A DNA stretch of 10,280 nt from Candidatus Bathyarchaeota archaeon (GTDB lineage Archaea > Thermoproteota > Bathyarchaeia > TCS64): NCBI GenBank assembly GCA_937877765.1, contig CALGBN010000266.1:1-10280 (forward strand), given 5' to 3'. The stretch's first letter is position 1; every line of letters begins with the position of its first letter. Positions 1-6,186 of the stretch are shown here, one piece after another. The notes beneath the pieces are model-generated. The model did no database searches. It was not told where the DNA came from and worked only from the letters and a program-made list of their open reading frames with translations. Made by a program: the position numbers and the translations under genes.

Positions 1-45
1 ACACCGTCTAATTCGTCGGCAGCGTCAGATGTGTATAAGAGACAG
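1..45 (+). other. Illumina Nextera i5-side adapter (artefact)
   Basis: Bases 1-4 match the end of the P5 flow-cell oligo, 5-12 read CGTCTAAT (an i5 index; I recall it as S510), and 13-45 match the Nextera read-1 transposase adapter ending in the Tn5 mosaic end. This is library-preparation sequence. The genomic insert begins at about base 46. Translating the adapter gives the well-known spurious peptide MCIRDR, which would otherwise be read as the N-terminus of the first gene. Confidence 0.98.
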
Positions 46-436
46 GAACAAGATATTCACTGAAGAGACAAAACCCAGACACGTAAGCCGGGAATGGCTA
101 TACATGGATGCCCCAAAACAGAAACCGGGACGAGCAGTGAAGATAGCCCACGAGGTGAAAGTCATTGAGTCAGACCACAAGGCTGGGAAACTCATCAGGA
201 TAAGAGCTGAAGTAAAAGGCACAACCATAGTTGATGCCCAGATAACCGGTGACTTTTTCGTGATACCTAAAGAGGCGATCAATGAACTGGAGACAAAGCT
301 CAGCGGCGTCGAGTTAACTGAAGAAGCTTTGCTCACTGTGGTTCAAGGGTATTATGATGAGTATAACCCTGAGAGCCCCGGTGTAACACCCAAGGATATA
401 GTGGATGCTTTTCTGAAGCTCAGGGTTCATCTATAA
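46..436 (+). CDS. Lipoate-protein ligase C-terminal / LplB-like domain, 5'-partial
   Basis: About 130 genome-encoded residues end in a TAA at 434-436. The segment HKAGKLIRIRAEV followed by ITGDFFVIPKEAI and, near the end, SPGVTPKDIVDAFL is the pattern of the lipoate-protein ligase C-terminal (accessory) domain. Bacterial LplA carries this domain fused, whereas many archaea encode it separately as LplB, which LplA needs to activate lipoate. The protein would act in the cytoplasm on lipoyl domains of 2-oxoacid dehydrogenases or glycine-cleavage H protein. The 5' end is lost at the adapter junction, and the first six residues of the open frame are adapter. An internal ATG at 104 could be a start for a stand-alone LplB, but I see no SD before it, and the upstream residues are also in frame. 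Whether the ligase core is fused or is a neighbouring gene cannot be seen. The domain call is fairly secure; the fused or split state is open. Confidence 0.75.
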
Positions 437-461
437 TCCATGGTATTACATAAGCAGTGAT

Positions 462-497
462 GGGTATTATACCCGGTATTATCCCGGGTCTTTTTTT
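462..497 (+). terminator. Hairpin plus T-tract behind the lplB-like gene
   Basis: ACCCGG (471-476) pairs with CCGGGT (484-489) around a 7-base loop and is followed by C and seven T's (491-497), which resembles an intrinsic terminator for the plus-strand gene. An overlapping symmetric element, GGGTAT-T-ATACCC (462-474), shares the ACCC arm, so the two hairpins exclude each other. On the minus strand the T-tract becomes A's, so the element does not look like a terminator for the convergent ribosomal operon. Confidence 0.6.
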
Positions 498-508
498 AGA
501 AAACTGGA

Positions 509-856
509 TTATTTCATGATACGAATCTGGCTTGGGTCAATGCCTGACGCCAAGAGTTCATCAAGGGTCATGTACTCACCCTTTGCACGCTCAATCTTCT
601 CAACAGCGCCTGCACTGAAGGCGAACGCCGCGATCTTGACCGGCTTGCTCAGGTTGCCTGCTGCAAGTACCTTACCTGGTACTGCGACTACCTCATCCTC
701 GGCTGCGTGTCTGTCGATCCTGCTTAGGTTAACTGCTACGCGGCTTCGTTTGGGTTTGTCTAGTTCCTTGGCTAGTGCCTTCCAGATGGCTTTTCCTGAC
801 TCTTTTGATGCGTCTTTGAGTGCCTTTATCGTGTCAATTAGTGTCTGGTTATTCAT
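509..856 (-). CDS. rpl18e: Ribosomal protein eL18 (L18e), large subunit
   Basis: A 115-residue protein of the normal length for archaeal L18e, an archaeal/eukaryotic large-subunit protein with a fold related to bacterial L15. Recognisable landmarks are IWKALAKELDKPKRSRVAVNLSRI (about 24-47, in parts), the VPGKVLAAGNL turn (about 59-69) and KIAAFAFSAGAVEKI (about 74-88). The ATG at 856 overlaps the Rpo3 stop as ATGA (853-856). An AGGAGG lies about 12 bases upstream, inside the end of the rpo3 reading frame, so translation is probably coupled. The gene is the last of the operon here. In many archaea uL13, uS9 and small RNA polymerase subunits follow in the same operon, but here the strand switches to the convergent lplB-like gene after a 72-base gap. 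Confidence 0.95.
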   Translation of the reverse strand: MNNQTLIDTIKALKDASKESGKAIWKALAKELDKPKRSRVAVNLSRIDRHAAEDEVVAVPGKVLAAGNLSKPVKIAAFAFSAGAVEKIERAKGEYMTLDELLASGIDPSQIRIMK

Positions 857-1785
857 TCTTGATCTATTCCTCCTGTGAAATCGTCTCCGGCTTCGCCGTC
901 CTCGTCCTCGTCAAAGTCGCCTGAGCCTACGCTGTACAGCTTACCCTCATCAACTTCAGGTACCTCAAAGTCGTTGATCTCGTCATGAAGCTCGTCCTTC
1001 TCCACTTTCTCGGATAAGGTCGCGAGTTTCTTCTTGAGAATTTTGACTGCCTCAGTAACTATGCGTTGTGGTGGTAGTGCTCCTGTGCTCTCCACTGTGA
1101 ATAGGAACTCGTCTTCCTTGAGGTTCTCTATGATTTGCTCATGGGGTACAAGTTCTCTGCAGCGTTTGCATGAATCGAATTTCTGAATATCGATGATCTT
1201 CAGGTTGTCACCCTCGATTACAGCCGCGTCTCCGCAGTCGCCAACACAGTCCTCGGCTTTCGCCTTGTCTGTGATGGGTATTACTGAGACGTTCTGATAG
1301 ACACACATGCTTGTGGGAGTCCATTTTGCGTGAACCTTGCCCTGTCCAAGCTGCGCATATGCTTCAAACCTGATTGCCTGTCCCTCTGCTAGCTTCGCCA
1401 AGACTATCTTGTCGCTGGCGGGAGCTGTGTTTGGGTCATCTGGTACAAGGTCTCCGCTGTAGACTGTGATTGTGTCGCCTGTGGACTCTACGTCCATTGT
1501 GAGTACTGCCCTGCATTTGGGGCAGCCTAGTTCTGCTTCACAGTCACATTCCTCGGGTAGCACGTAGCTGTCAAGGTCTGTCTTTAGGGGTGTAAATCCG
1601 ATCCTGTTTGCTAGGATCTCGTCTGGGACTAGGGATGAGTTGTCGAAGTAGAAGATGTCCTCTATGGTCATCGTGGGGACCTCGCTGACCATGGTCCGTC
1701 GTAGTGCGTTCACGAATGCAGTGTCCACGCCCTCAATGAGGAACCTGACGGTGTCCTCTGTGAGGCTGACTATGGTAGTTTTCAA
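853..1785 (-). CDS. rpo3: DNA-directed RNA polymerase subunit Rpo3 (subunit D)
   Basis: A 310-residue homologue of eukaryotic Rpb3 and of bacterial alpha N-terminal domain; it pairs with Rpo11 to nucleate polymerase assembly. NALRR (26-30) is the alpha-motif helix, and RIGFTPLKTDL and SGDLVPDDP are family landmarks. Cys80/82/88/91 (CDC...CPKC) match the zinc-loop pattern of Rpb3. A second cysteine group (180, 184, 206, 209) lies where many archaeal D subunits carry a ferredoxin-like Fe-S domain, but with fewer cysteines than the full two-cluster form. The last roughly 48 residues form an acidic, probably disordered tail, making the protein longer than the roughly 265 residues I remember for the family. 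I chose the TTG at 1785 because GAGGTG (1794-1799) precedes it by 8 bases and it leaves a 19-base gap after uS11. The upstream ATG at 1830 would add 15 non-family residues inside uS11. The 3' end overlaps eL18 by four bases. Confidence 0.95.
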   Translation of the reverse strand: MKTTIVSLTEDTVRFLIEGVDTAFVNALRRTMVSEVPTMTIEDIFYFDNSSLVPDEILANRIGFTPLKTDLDSYVLPEECDCEAELGCPKCRAVLTMDVESTGDTITVYSGDLVPDDPNTAPASDKIVLAKLAEGQAIRFEAYAQLGQGKVHAKWTPTSMCVYQNVSVIPITDKAKAEDCVGDCGDAAVIEGDNLKIIDIQKFDSCKRCRELVPHEQIIENLKEDEFLFTVESTGALPPQRIVTEAVKILKKKLATLSEKVEKDELHDEINDFEVPEVDEGKLYSVGSGDFDEDEDGEAGDDFTGGIDQE

Positions 1786-1793
1786 AGATTCCC

Positions 1794-1799
1794 CACCTC
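1794..1799 (-). promoter_or_regulatory. Shine-Dalgarno deciding the TTG start of rpo3
   Basis: On the minus strand, GAGGTG sits 8 bases before TTG at 1785, in the short gap between uS11 and rpo3. It is complementary to the 3' end of archaeal 16S rRNA. It supports a non-ATG start here over the longer in-frame ATG at 1830. Confidence 0.7.
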
Positions 1800-1804
1800 G
1801 GCTC

Positions 1805-2197
1805 CTAAGGTCTCCTTCCTCTACGGCCACCTGGTTTACGTGTACCGTCGTGTGGAATTGGTGTGGTTTCCTCGATTCTTCCGATCCTGAAACCGCTCCT
1901 GGCTAGTATCCTGATTGCTGACTGTGCTCCGGGTCCAGGAGTCTTGCTTCCTGTGCCACCGGGTGCCCTTACCTTGATGTGGAACGCGTTGACTTCCTTG
2001 TCTTTCGCGATGTCTACGATCTGTTGTGCTGCCTTCATGGCTGCGTATGGGCTTGGCTTGAGCCTGTCTGCTTTAACGAACATGCCGCCGCTGGCGATGC
2101 CGAGGGTCTCGGCTCCAGTGAGGTCGGTCATGTGTATGATTGTGTTGTTGAAGCTGCTGAATATGTGGACTATTGCCCATCTTTCATTCTCACTCAC
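1805..2197 (-). CDS. rps11: Ribosomal protein uS11, small subunit
   Basis: A 130-residue full-length uS11, a platform protein of the small subunit that contacts 16S rRNA near the E site. Diagnostic stretches are [17 protein letters not shown] (about 12-28), the central [11 protein letters not shown] helix (about 49-59), [20 protein letters not shown] (about 75-94) and the basic tail ending in GGRRGRRP. The start codon is GTG at 2197, and the gene overlaps the uS4 stop (TGA, 2190-2192) by eight bases. A strong SD, GGAGGCGA (2204-2211), lies inside the end of uS4 with 6 bases to the GTG, so reinitiation from uS4 is likely. The operon position between uS4 and Rpo3 is the usual archaeal one. Confidence 0.97.
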   Translation of the reverse strand: MSENERWAIVHIFSSFNNTIIHMTDLTGAETLGIASGGMFVKADRLKPSPYAAMKAAQQIVDIAKDKEVNAFHIKVRAPGGTGSKTPGPGAQSAIRILARSGFRIGRIEETTPIPHDGTRKPGGRRGRRP

Positions 2198-2759
2198 GTT
2201 GTCTCGCCTCCGTGTTTGGTTCTACGTCTAGGGCTTCCTCAACCTCAAGCTCACGCCTCAATGGGTGTGAGGGGTTGTTGTAGGGGCTACCCTGTGCCCA
2301 GTCCAGTGTTTCCTCGTCTGTGATCTTAATCTGATAACTTGGAGAAGTCACTTTACGGCCATCGATGGCGATATGTCCGTGAGCGATTAGCTGTCTAGCT
2401 TGGAATAGGCTTCCAGCCATTCCTCTCCTGAATATGTATGTTTGGAGTCTCCTTTCCAAGAGGTCCTCAACGCTCAGTGTAAGCACGTCTTCTAGTCGTC
2501 CGTTCTCCATTACGAGTCCACGGTGCGCTAGTTTCTTTATGAGGGCACTTTCTCTTCTTGCTCTTTCCTCTGTGCCTAAGCTTAGAAGGTCCCTTGCTCT
2601 ACCACGTAGGGTTGATAGCTCGGTGTGGGCTTTCCATAGTTCCCGTTTGTTTCTGAGTCCGTAGGCGCCGATTACACGGAGTTCCTCCATGAGTGCCTCG
2701 GTCTCGTAGGGGCGTTTTGGTGTGTTGAATGTCTTATGTTTCTTCTTTGGGTCTCCCAT
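2190..2759 (-). CDS. rps4: Ribosomal protein uS4, small subunit
   Basis: A 189-residue protein, the normal size for archaeal/eukaryotic-type S4, a primary 16S rRNA binder in 30S assembly. The N-terminus ([17 protein letters not shown]) is the archaeal form, without the zinc-knuckle cysteines of some bacterial S4. The S4 RNA-binding domain spans about residues 103-145, with [13 protein letters not shown] and the [17 protein letters not shown] core. The C-terminus is glutamate-rich. The ATG at 2759 is preceded by AGGTGA with a 5-base spacer, just after the uS13 stop at 2769-2771, leaving a nine-base gap. It is translated between uS13 and uS11 in the operon. Confidence 0.97.
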   Translation of the reverse strand: MGDPKKKHKTFNTPKRPYETEALMEELRVIGAYGLRNKRELWKAHTELSTLRGRARDLLSLGTEERARRESALIKKLAHRGLVMENGRLEDVLTLSVEDLLERRLQTYIFRRGMAGSLFQARQLIAHGHIAIDGRKVTSPSYQIKITDEETLDWAQGSPYNNPSHPLRRELEVEEALDVEPNTEARQRE

Positions 2760-2768
2760 TCATTTCAC

Positions 2769-3236
2769 CTACTGTGCCTGCTGCCTCTGGACCCTTGCTC
2801 TGCTAACGCCTACGCTTCTACCAGTTCGTCCAGTAGTCTTTGTGCGCTGTCCACGTACTTTGAGTCCGCGTGAGTGGCGATCGCCCTTCCAGCTTCTTGT
2901 CTCCCTCATAAGGTCGATATCGTCCTTAATTCTGAGGTCTAGGTCGGATGCCAACAAGTGCAGGTCATCACCCGTCATGGGGTCCTTCTGCCTGTTCAGC
3001 ATCCATATTGGTAGCCCGATTGATACGGGGTCATCAATGGCTGTTTCCAGCTTTTTTACGTCCGCGTCACTGAGGCTACCGAGTCTCTCTGTAGCGTCTA
3101 GGCCCAACTGCTTAACGATTGCTCGAGCGAGTCTTACGCCTACACCTTTGACTTCGGTGATGGCGTAGGGCACCATTTTTGTACCATCTATGTTGGTGCC
3201 ATGAAGCCTGACTATGTAGTTAAATTCTCTTGACAT
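2769..3236 (-). CDS. rps13: Ribosomal protein uS13, small subunit
   Basis: A 155-residue small-subunit head protein that contacts the P-site tRNA and the large-subunit bridge. YAITEVKGVGVRLARAIVKQ (about 25-44) is the helix-hairpin-helix start, and RETRSWKGDRHSRGLKVRGQ followed by RTKTTGRT (about 111-138) is the signature rRNA-binding region. I chose the ATG at 3236 because the family begins with a short lead into FNYIVRLHGTNIDG and because GGAGATC lies about 8-9 bases upstream. A longer frame from 3281 adds 15 non-family residues and starts before the likely transcription start. It is the first gene of the operon; a TATA-like box lies at 3282-3291. Confidence 0.96.
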   Translation of the reverse strand: MSREFNYIVRLHGTNIDGTKMVPYAITEVKGVGVRLARAIVKQLGLDATERLGSLSDADVKKLETAIDDPVSIGLPIWMLNRQKDPMTGDDLHLLASDLDLRIKDDIDLMRETRSWKGDRHSRGLKVRGQRTKTTGRTGRSVGVSRARVQRQQAQ

Positions 3237-3281
3237 TAAGTGAGATCTCCTGTCAGTGTAACTAGGGCTTAGTTGATACAT

Positions 3282-3291
3282 CTTATTAAAA
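3282..3291 (-). promoter_or_regulatory. TATA-like box of the uS13 operon
   Basis: On the minus strand this reads TTTTAATAAG, about 50 bases upstream of the uS13 ATG. With usual archaeal spacing, transcription would start near 3260, giving a leader of about 24 bases that contains the SD at 3244-3250. The only other sequence in this 109-base gap is the short tail behind the membrane protein gene. This is an inference from spacing only. Confidence 0.5.
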
Positions 3292-3345
3292 CGTTATGTT
3301 AAATCTAGGTGCGACAATCCCCCTTCGGTGTGACGGATTTAGGGG

Positions 3346-4416
3346 TTAATTGACCTCGATTCCGCCGATACTGGTCTCGGCTGTGATCTCAATCTGAACC
3401 GATTTCAGTGAATAATCATTGGTTTCACCGATCTTTGTTCGTACAGAGTCTACATCATAGTCCATATCAGGCAGGTTTATGTTCAGTGAGCCGATGCTCG
3501 TATCAAAATCAACCTTGTAGCCTACATCTGAGCCGGTTGGTGCGTTAATATCAATTACCCCGTTTGTGGTTCTGAAGTCATGTACGCCGCTTGTCTGGCT
3601 TAGAGATATCTCGATAGCGCCATTTGTTGTCCTCATCATTGACTGTTGTGCGGTTATTGAGCCTTGTATTACGCCGTTAGTGGTCTCGGCGTCGATACTT
3701 GTTGCCTCGATGTTGCTCATGGTTATGGCGCCGTTTGTTGTATCAAGGTTTACAGTGTTGCATTTTAGGTCATGTAACCCTATCTCACCGTTGGTTGTGT
3801 CGAGGTAATATTCTGATTCTAGGGTGACAGGAACAAATACCTCGATATTGACTGCGTAGTTGCTCCACTGGGTGTTTGATAAAGGGAAGCTAAGGGATAG
3901 TTCTTGAATATCGGAAACTAGGTTATTGGTTAGATCGTAATTAAATTCATCTAGCCGGGTCTCTGCCTCTGAAGTTGTTGTGCCTTTTGCTTTTACCTCT
4001 ATCTCCCATTTTATTGTATCACCACTCCAAGAATAGACATTAACGCCGCCATTAACAGAGTCTATGTTGAGTTCAAGGCTATCACTGGTTACCGCTGTGT
4101 TTATCGTGAACTCTTCTGTGGCTCGGTAATTGCTATCCGTTATGTCAGTGAATTCGTCAGTGATATTAAAGATAAAGCTGAAGCCCTGCGTAAGTATCGC
4201 TGCAAGGAATAACCCGCCGATTATTCCTCCATAGATTCCCGATATTGGGTGTTTTCTTCCTCCTTTTGAGAGGACGCCGCTTAGAATCATTCCTATACCC
4301 ATGAGTATCAGAAGATAGCTGAACGCCTCATACCCGAGGTCAAAATACTGGAAAAAATACCAACCAATGCCTAAGCCTAGTAGAAAACCGCCGAACCCGA
4401 TACCTGAATCAGACAT
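3346..4416 (-). CDS. Membrane-anchored beta-repeat protein (DUF4097-like)
   Basis: A 356-residue protein with three N-terminal hydrophobic segments (about 7-24, 31-49 and 58-80) that are rich in Gly, Leu and Ile. A large polar beta-rich domain follows, probably outside the membrane. Its second half has a repeated turn, TTNG, at 207-210, 226-229, 245-248, 263-266 and 283-286, with related TSIG at 306 and 348. The period is about 18-20 residues and suggests a right-handed beta-solenoid. This matches the putative-adhesin family DUF4097, whose members often sit behind LiaI/PspC-like membrane segments in bacteria. The biochemical role of the family is unknown. I see no cleavable signal peptide. 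No SD precedes the ATG at 4416, but a TATA-like box lies 26-33 bases upstream, so the mRNA may be leaderless. It appears to be transcribed alone. The family call is by motif, not by search. Confidence 0.7.
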   Translation of the reverse strand: MSDSGIGFGGFLLGLGIGWYFFQYFDLGYEAFSYLLILMGIGMILSGVLSKGGRKHPISGIYGGIIGGLFLAAILTQGFSFIFNITDEFTDITDSNYRATEEFTINTAVTSDSLELNIDSVNGGVNVYSWSGDTIKWEIEVKAKGTTTSEAETRLDEFNYDLTNNLVSDIQELSLSFPLSNTQWSNYAVNIEVFVPVTLESEYYLDTTNGEIGLHDLKCNTVNLDTTNGAITMSNIEATSIDAETTNGVIQGSITAQQSMMRTTNGAIEISLSQTSGVHDFRTTNGVIDINAPTGSDVGYKVDFDTSIGSLNINLPDMDYDVDSVRTKIGETNDYSLKSVQIEITAETSIGGIEVN

Positions 4417-4441
4417 GCTATGAAGCAGGTATGACGGGTCA

Positions 4442-4449
4442 TTTTAAAA
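4442..4449 (-). promoter_or_regulatory. TATA-like box, probable leaderless promoter
   Basis: TTTTAAAA at 26-33 bases before the ATG at 4416 puts the expected transcription start at or within a few bases of the start codon. There is no SD in between, which fits a leaderless transcript. Confidence 0.5.
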
Positions 4450-4483
4450 CATATCTAGAGAACGATCTGTAGTTTTCAAGAAG

Positions 4484-4549
4484 CTTGTTTGAGAGGCTAG
4501 AGCCTCGTTATAGGGGGTCTATTTAGAAGATTCTCTAAGCCTCAACAAG
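4484..4549. repeat. Dense inverted repeats in a 190-base intergenic gap
   Basis: GAGGCT (4493-4498) can pair with AGCCTC at 4501-4506 (2-base spacer) or at 4538-4543. The outer arm CTTGTT (4484-4489) pairs with AACAAG (4544-4549), making a larger interrupted stem with a 3-base bulge. A separate dyad, TTAGA/TCTAA (4523-4527 and 4534-4538), lies inside. The gap 4417-4606 lies between the AsnC-like gene and the membrane protein gene, and I see no protein in it. It could be an operator region or a structured 3' end of the AsnC-like transcript. Confidence 0.45.
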
Positions 4550-4606
4550 TACTGATTATATGGGCTTAATTTTTTGGTGTGACTAGGAAAAGGGGGGTTT
4601 TGGAAC

Positions 4607-4861
4607 TTACTCGTTGGTGACTGGGTCTCCATATGTGAGTAAGGTGATTGTGCTTTTCACGTTGTCGAGGCGGCGCACTTTGTTGAAGACAACTTCCTTC
4701 ACCCTGTCCATTGTATCTGCCTCCATCTCAATGATGAGGTCATAGATACCGTACAGGCTGTAGATCTTTGTTATCTCCTCGACACCTTCCAAGGCTTCGA
4801 TGATCTTGGACTCTTGTCCGAGTTCCGAGTTTAGTAGTACGAAAGCCTTCATAGTAACCAT
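4607..4861 (-). CDS. Stand-alone Lrp/AsnC effector-binding (RAM) domain
   Basis: An 84-residue protein containing only the alpha-beta-beta-alpha-beta RAM/AsnC_trans_reg fold. Features are beta1 KAFVLLNSEL, a first helix around SKIIEALEG, the YGIYDLIIEMEA strand (about 37-48), a helix DRVKEVVFNKVRRL, and the final NVKSTITLLTYG strand. In full-length Lrp/AsnC regulators this domain oligomerises and binds amino acids or other small ligands. Here the N-terminal helix-turn-helix is missing, so direct DNA binding is not expected. Such single-domain proteins are common in archaea and may act by assembling with other Lrp-type regulators or as metabolite sensors. The start is ATG 4861 or ATG 4852. A TATA-like ATATAT at 4883-4888 favours a leaderless or near-leaderless start at either. 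The minus-strand sequence behind the stop is pyrimidine-rich (CCCCCCTTTTCC). Confidence 0.85.
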   Translation of the reverse strand: MVTMKAFVLLNSELGQESKIIEALEGVEEITKIYSLYGIYDLIIEMEADTMDRVKEVVFNKVRRLDNVKSTITLLTYGDPVTNE

Positions 4862-4882
4862 ATGATGCTTGGTGTTACAGGA

Positions 4883-4888
4883 ATATAT
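4883..4888 (-). promoter_or_regulatory. TATA-like box of the AsnC-domain gene
   Basis: ATATAT lies 22-27 bases before the ATG at 4861 and 31-36 before the ATG at 4852. It falls in the 35-base gap behind the MFS transporter stop (4897-4899). There is no SD before either ATG. The expected start is near 4858, so the two ATGs cannot be separated by spacing alone. Confidence 0.45.
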
Positions 4889-4896
4889 GGTTTAAG

Positions 4897-6147
4897 CTAA
4901 ATATGGTCGCCTTTGACGAAGTAGAAGCTGATCCCAGAGAGTATCGCGATACATGTGAAGGTTATGAAGGCGATCTTGTAGCTACCGGTCAGGTCAAACA
5001 GGTACCCTGCGAATACGGGTCCTATCACGTTGCCTATTGTTCTGAAGGGGGACATTATGCCACTCATCTGGGCGAATTTTTTTCGTCCAAAGAGGTCTCC
5101 TCTGAAAGCCATCAACAAAGGGATACAGCCACCATAAGTCAGACCATAGATGACCACGAAAGCGTAGACGTGAACTATGCTTGATGCATAAGCAAAGATC
5201 AGCACACCGATGCCTTGAAGTATCATTGTAACTGCCAGTAGCTTCCGTTTCTCAAAATAGTCTCCAAGGAAACCGAAGATTAGGCGCCCGGGTATGCTGA
5301 TTGATATCATCAAACCCAGTATTCCAGCGGCTGTAACCTCATCTATGCCTATGTTTACGAGGTGTGGTATCTCATGGAGTACGATTGATGCTAGTAGGAA
5401 CGTGCGCAGTGATTCCGCTAATAGTAGTCTACGGAATACTCCTGATTGTAGCGCTTCTCTTGTTGTGAGTTTTGGTTCGTCTTCAAGAGCCACAATGGTA
5501 TCCGAATCTAGTTCTACATCTGGGACACCATCAGGGAGAAGCCCCATATCCTCGGGATAGTTTCTGAAAATGAGGGTGGCGGGGATTCCTACGATCCAGA
5601 AAGCGAGACCACTGTAGATTGCAGTCGTTTTCCAGCCGTAGAGCATTATTGATTTTGAGAGTAGGGGTACGATTATTGCTCCGCCGAGACCCGCAGCTAT
5701 TGCGTAGAGGCTCATTACTCGTGCTCGTCTTTTTACGAACCAGTTGTTGAGTAGGGTTGTTAGACTATGGGTGAACCCCATGTTGTAACCGATGCTAAGG
5801 ACGCCACCATAAACCAAGTAAAGCATCCATACGCTGTCCACGTAGAGCATCAGCATGTAGCCGAGACCTGTTATCAGTACGCCTAATGCGAGTATCTTCC
5901 GTGCGCCATATCGTTCAATGAGATAACCTACGACCGGGCCCTCTATTCCGCCTTCCAGTCTTGAGAAGCTGATGGCTCCGGATATGGCGGCTGCGCTCCA
6001 TGCATATTCGAGTTTAATTGGAGTGTAGAATACACTGAATCCGTAGAAATATAGTCCAGAATCAAGAAAATGAAGCAATACTGTGCCTAGAAGTATCCAG
6101 TATCCGTAGAATATGCCCTTGTTTTTTATTTCCCCCAATTGTTTCAC
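4897..6147 (-). CDS. MFS transporter, monocarboxylate/OFA-like
   Basis: A 416-residue protein with 12 predicted membrane segments, the usual length for major facilitator transporters. The loop between helices 2 and 3 carries GYLIERYGARK (74-84), a motif-A variant, and the second half repeats it as GFLGDYFEKRK. A charged central loop (about 196-234, NYPEDMG...EDEPKLTTREAL) separates the two six-helix halves. The N-terminus (YGYWILLGTVLLHFLDSGLY) and the NNWFVKRRARVMSLYAIAAG segment resemble the oxalate/formate-antiporter and monocarboxylate-transporter branch. Small organic acids are thus plausible substrates, but the sequence does not fix one. The start is GTG at 6147 with no good SD; a TATA-like ATATATATG at 6177-6185 suggests a very short leader. 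The gene probably has its own promoter, since the KsgA stop lies 40 bases upstream. Confidence 0.85.
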   Translation of the reverse strand: MKQLGEIKNKGIFYGYWILLGTVLLHFLDSGLYFYGFSVFYTPIKLEYAWSAAAISGAISFSRLEGGIEGPVVGYLIERYGARKILALGVLITGLGYMLMLYVDSVWMLYLVYGGVLSIGYNMGFTHSLTTLLNNWFVKRRARVMSLYAIAAGLGGAIIVPLLSKSIMLYGWKTTAIYSGLAFWIVGIPATLIFRNYPEDMGLLPDGVPDVELDSDTIVALEDEPKLTTREALQSGVFRRLLLAESLRTFLLASIVLHEIPHLVNIGIDEVTAAGILGLMISISIPGRLIFGFLGDYFEKRKLLAVTMILQGIGVLIFAYASSIVHVYAFVVIYGLTYGGCIPLLMAFRGDLFGRKKFAQMSGIMSPFRTIGNVIGPVFAGYLFDLTGSYKIAFITFTCIAILSGISFYFVKGDHI

Positions 6148-6176
6148 CCTTGAACCCTTGTACCGCTGTATGAGGG

Positions 6177-6185
6177 ATATATATG
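6177..6185 (-). promoter_or_regulatory. TATA-like box of the MFS gene at 4897-6147
   Basis: The alternating ATATATAT run is immediately downstream of the KsgA stop codon (6187-6189) and centred about 34 bases before the GTG at 6147. The expected transcription start near 6154 leaves a leader of only about seven bases. Confidence 0.45.
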
Positions 6186-6186
6186 A

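Noticed and set aside
1..45. Tn5-type mosaic ends at both window ends as a natural transposon
   Set aside because: They are attached to Illumina index and flow-cell sequences, so they come from tagmentation library preparation.
25..336. Minus-strand open frame at the left end
   Set aside because: It is antisense to the lipoate ligase-like domain and runs into adapter sequence.
1786..1830. Longer Rpo3 starting at the ATG at 1830
   Set aside because: It adds 15 residues unlike the family, overlaps uS11, and a good SD sits before the TTG at 1785.
2722..3168. Plus-strand open frame of 148 codons opposite uS13
   Set aside because: It is a shadow of a well-supported ribosomal gene with no recognisable protein features.
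3237..3281. Longer uS13 starting at 3281
   Set aside because: The extra residues are not family-like, the SD precedes the ATG at 3236, and the predicted transcription start lies downstream of 3281.
3558..3798. Repeated DNA as a possible CRISPR or tandem-repeat array
   Set aside because: The periodicity comes from the degenerate TTNG protein repeat; the DNA units are not identical and there are no spacers.
4607..4861. Complete Lrp/AsnC DNA-binding regulator
   Set aside because: Only the effector-binding domain is coded; no helix-turn-helix is present in frame upstream.
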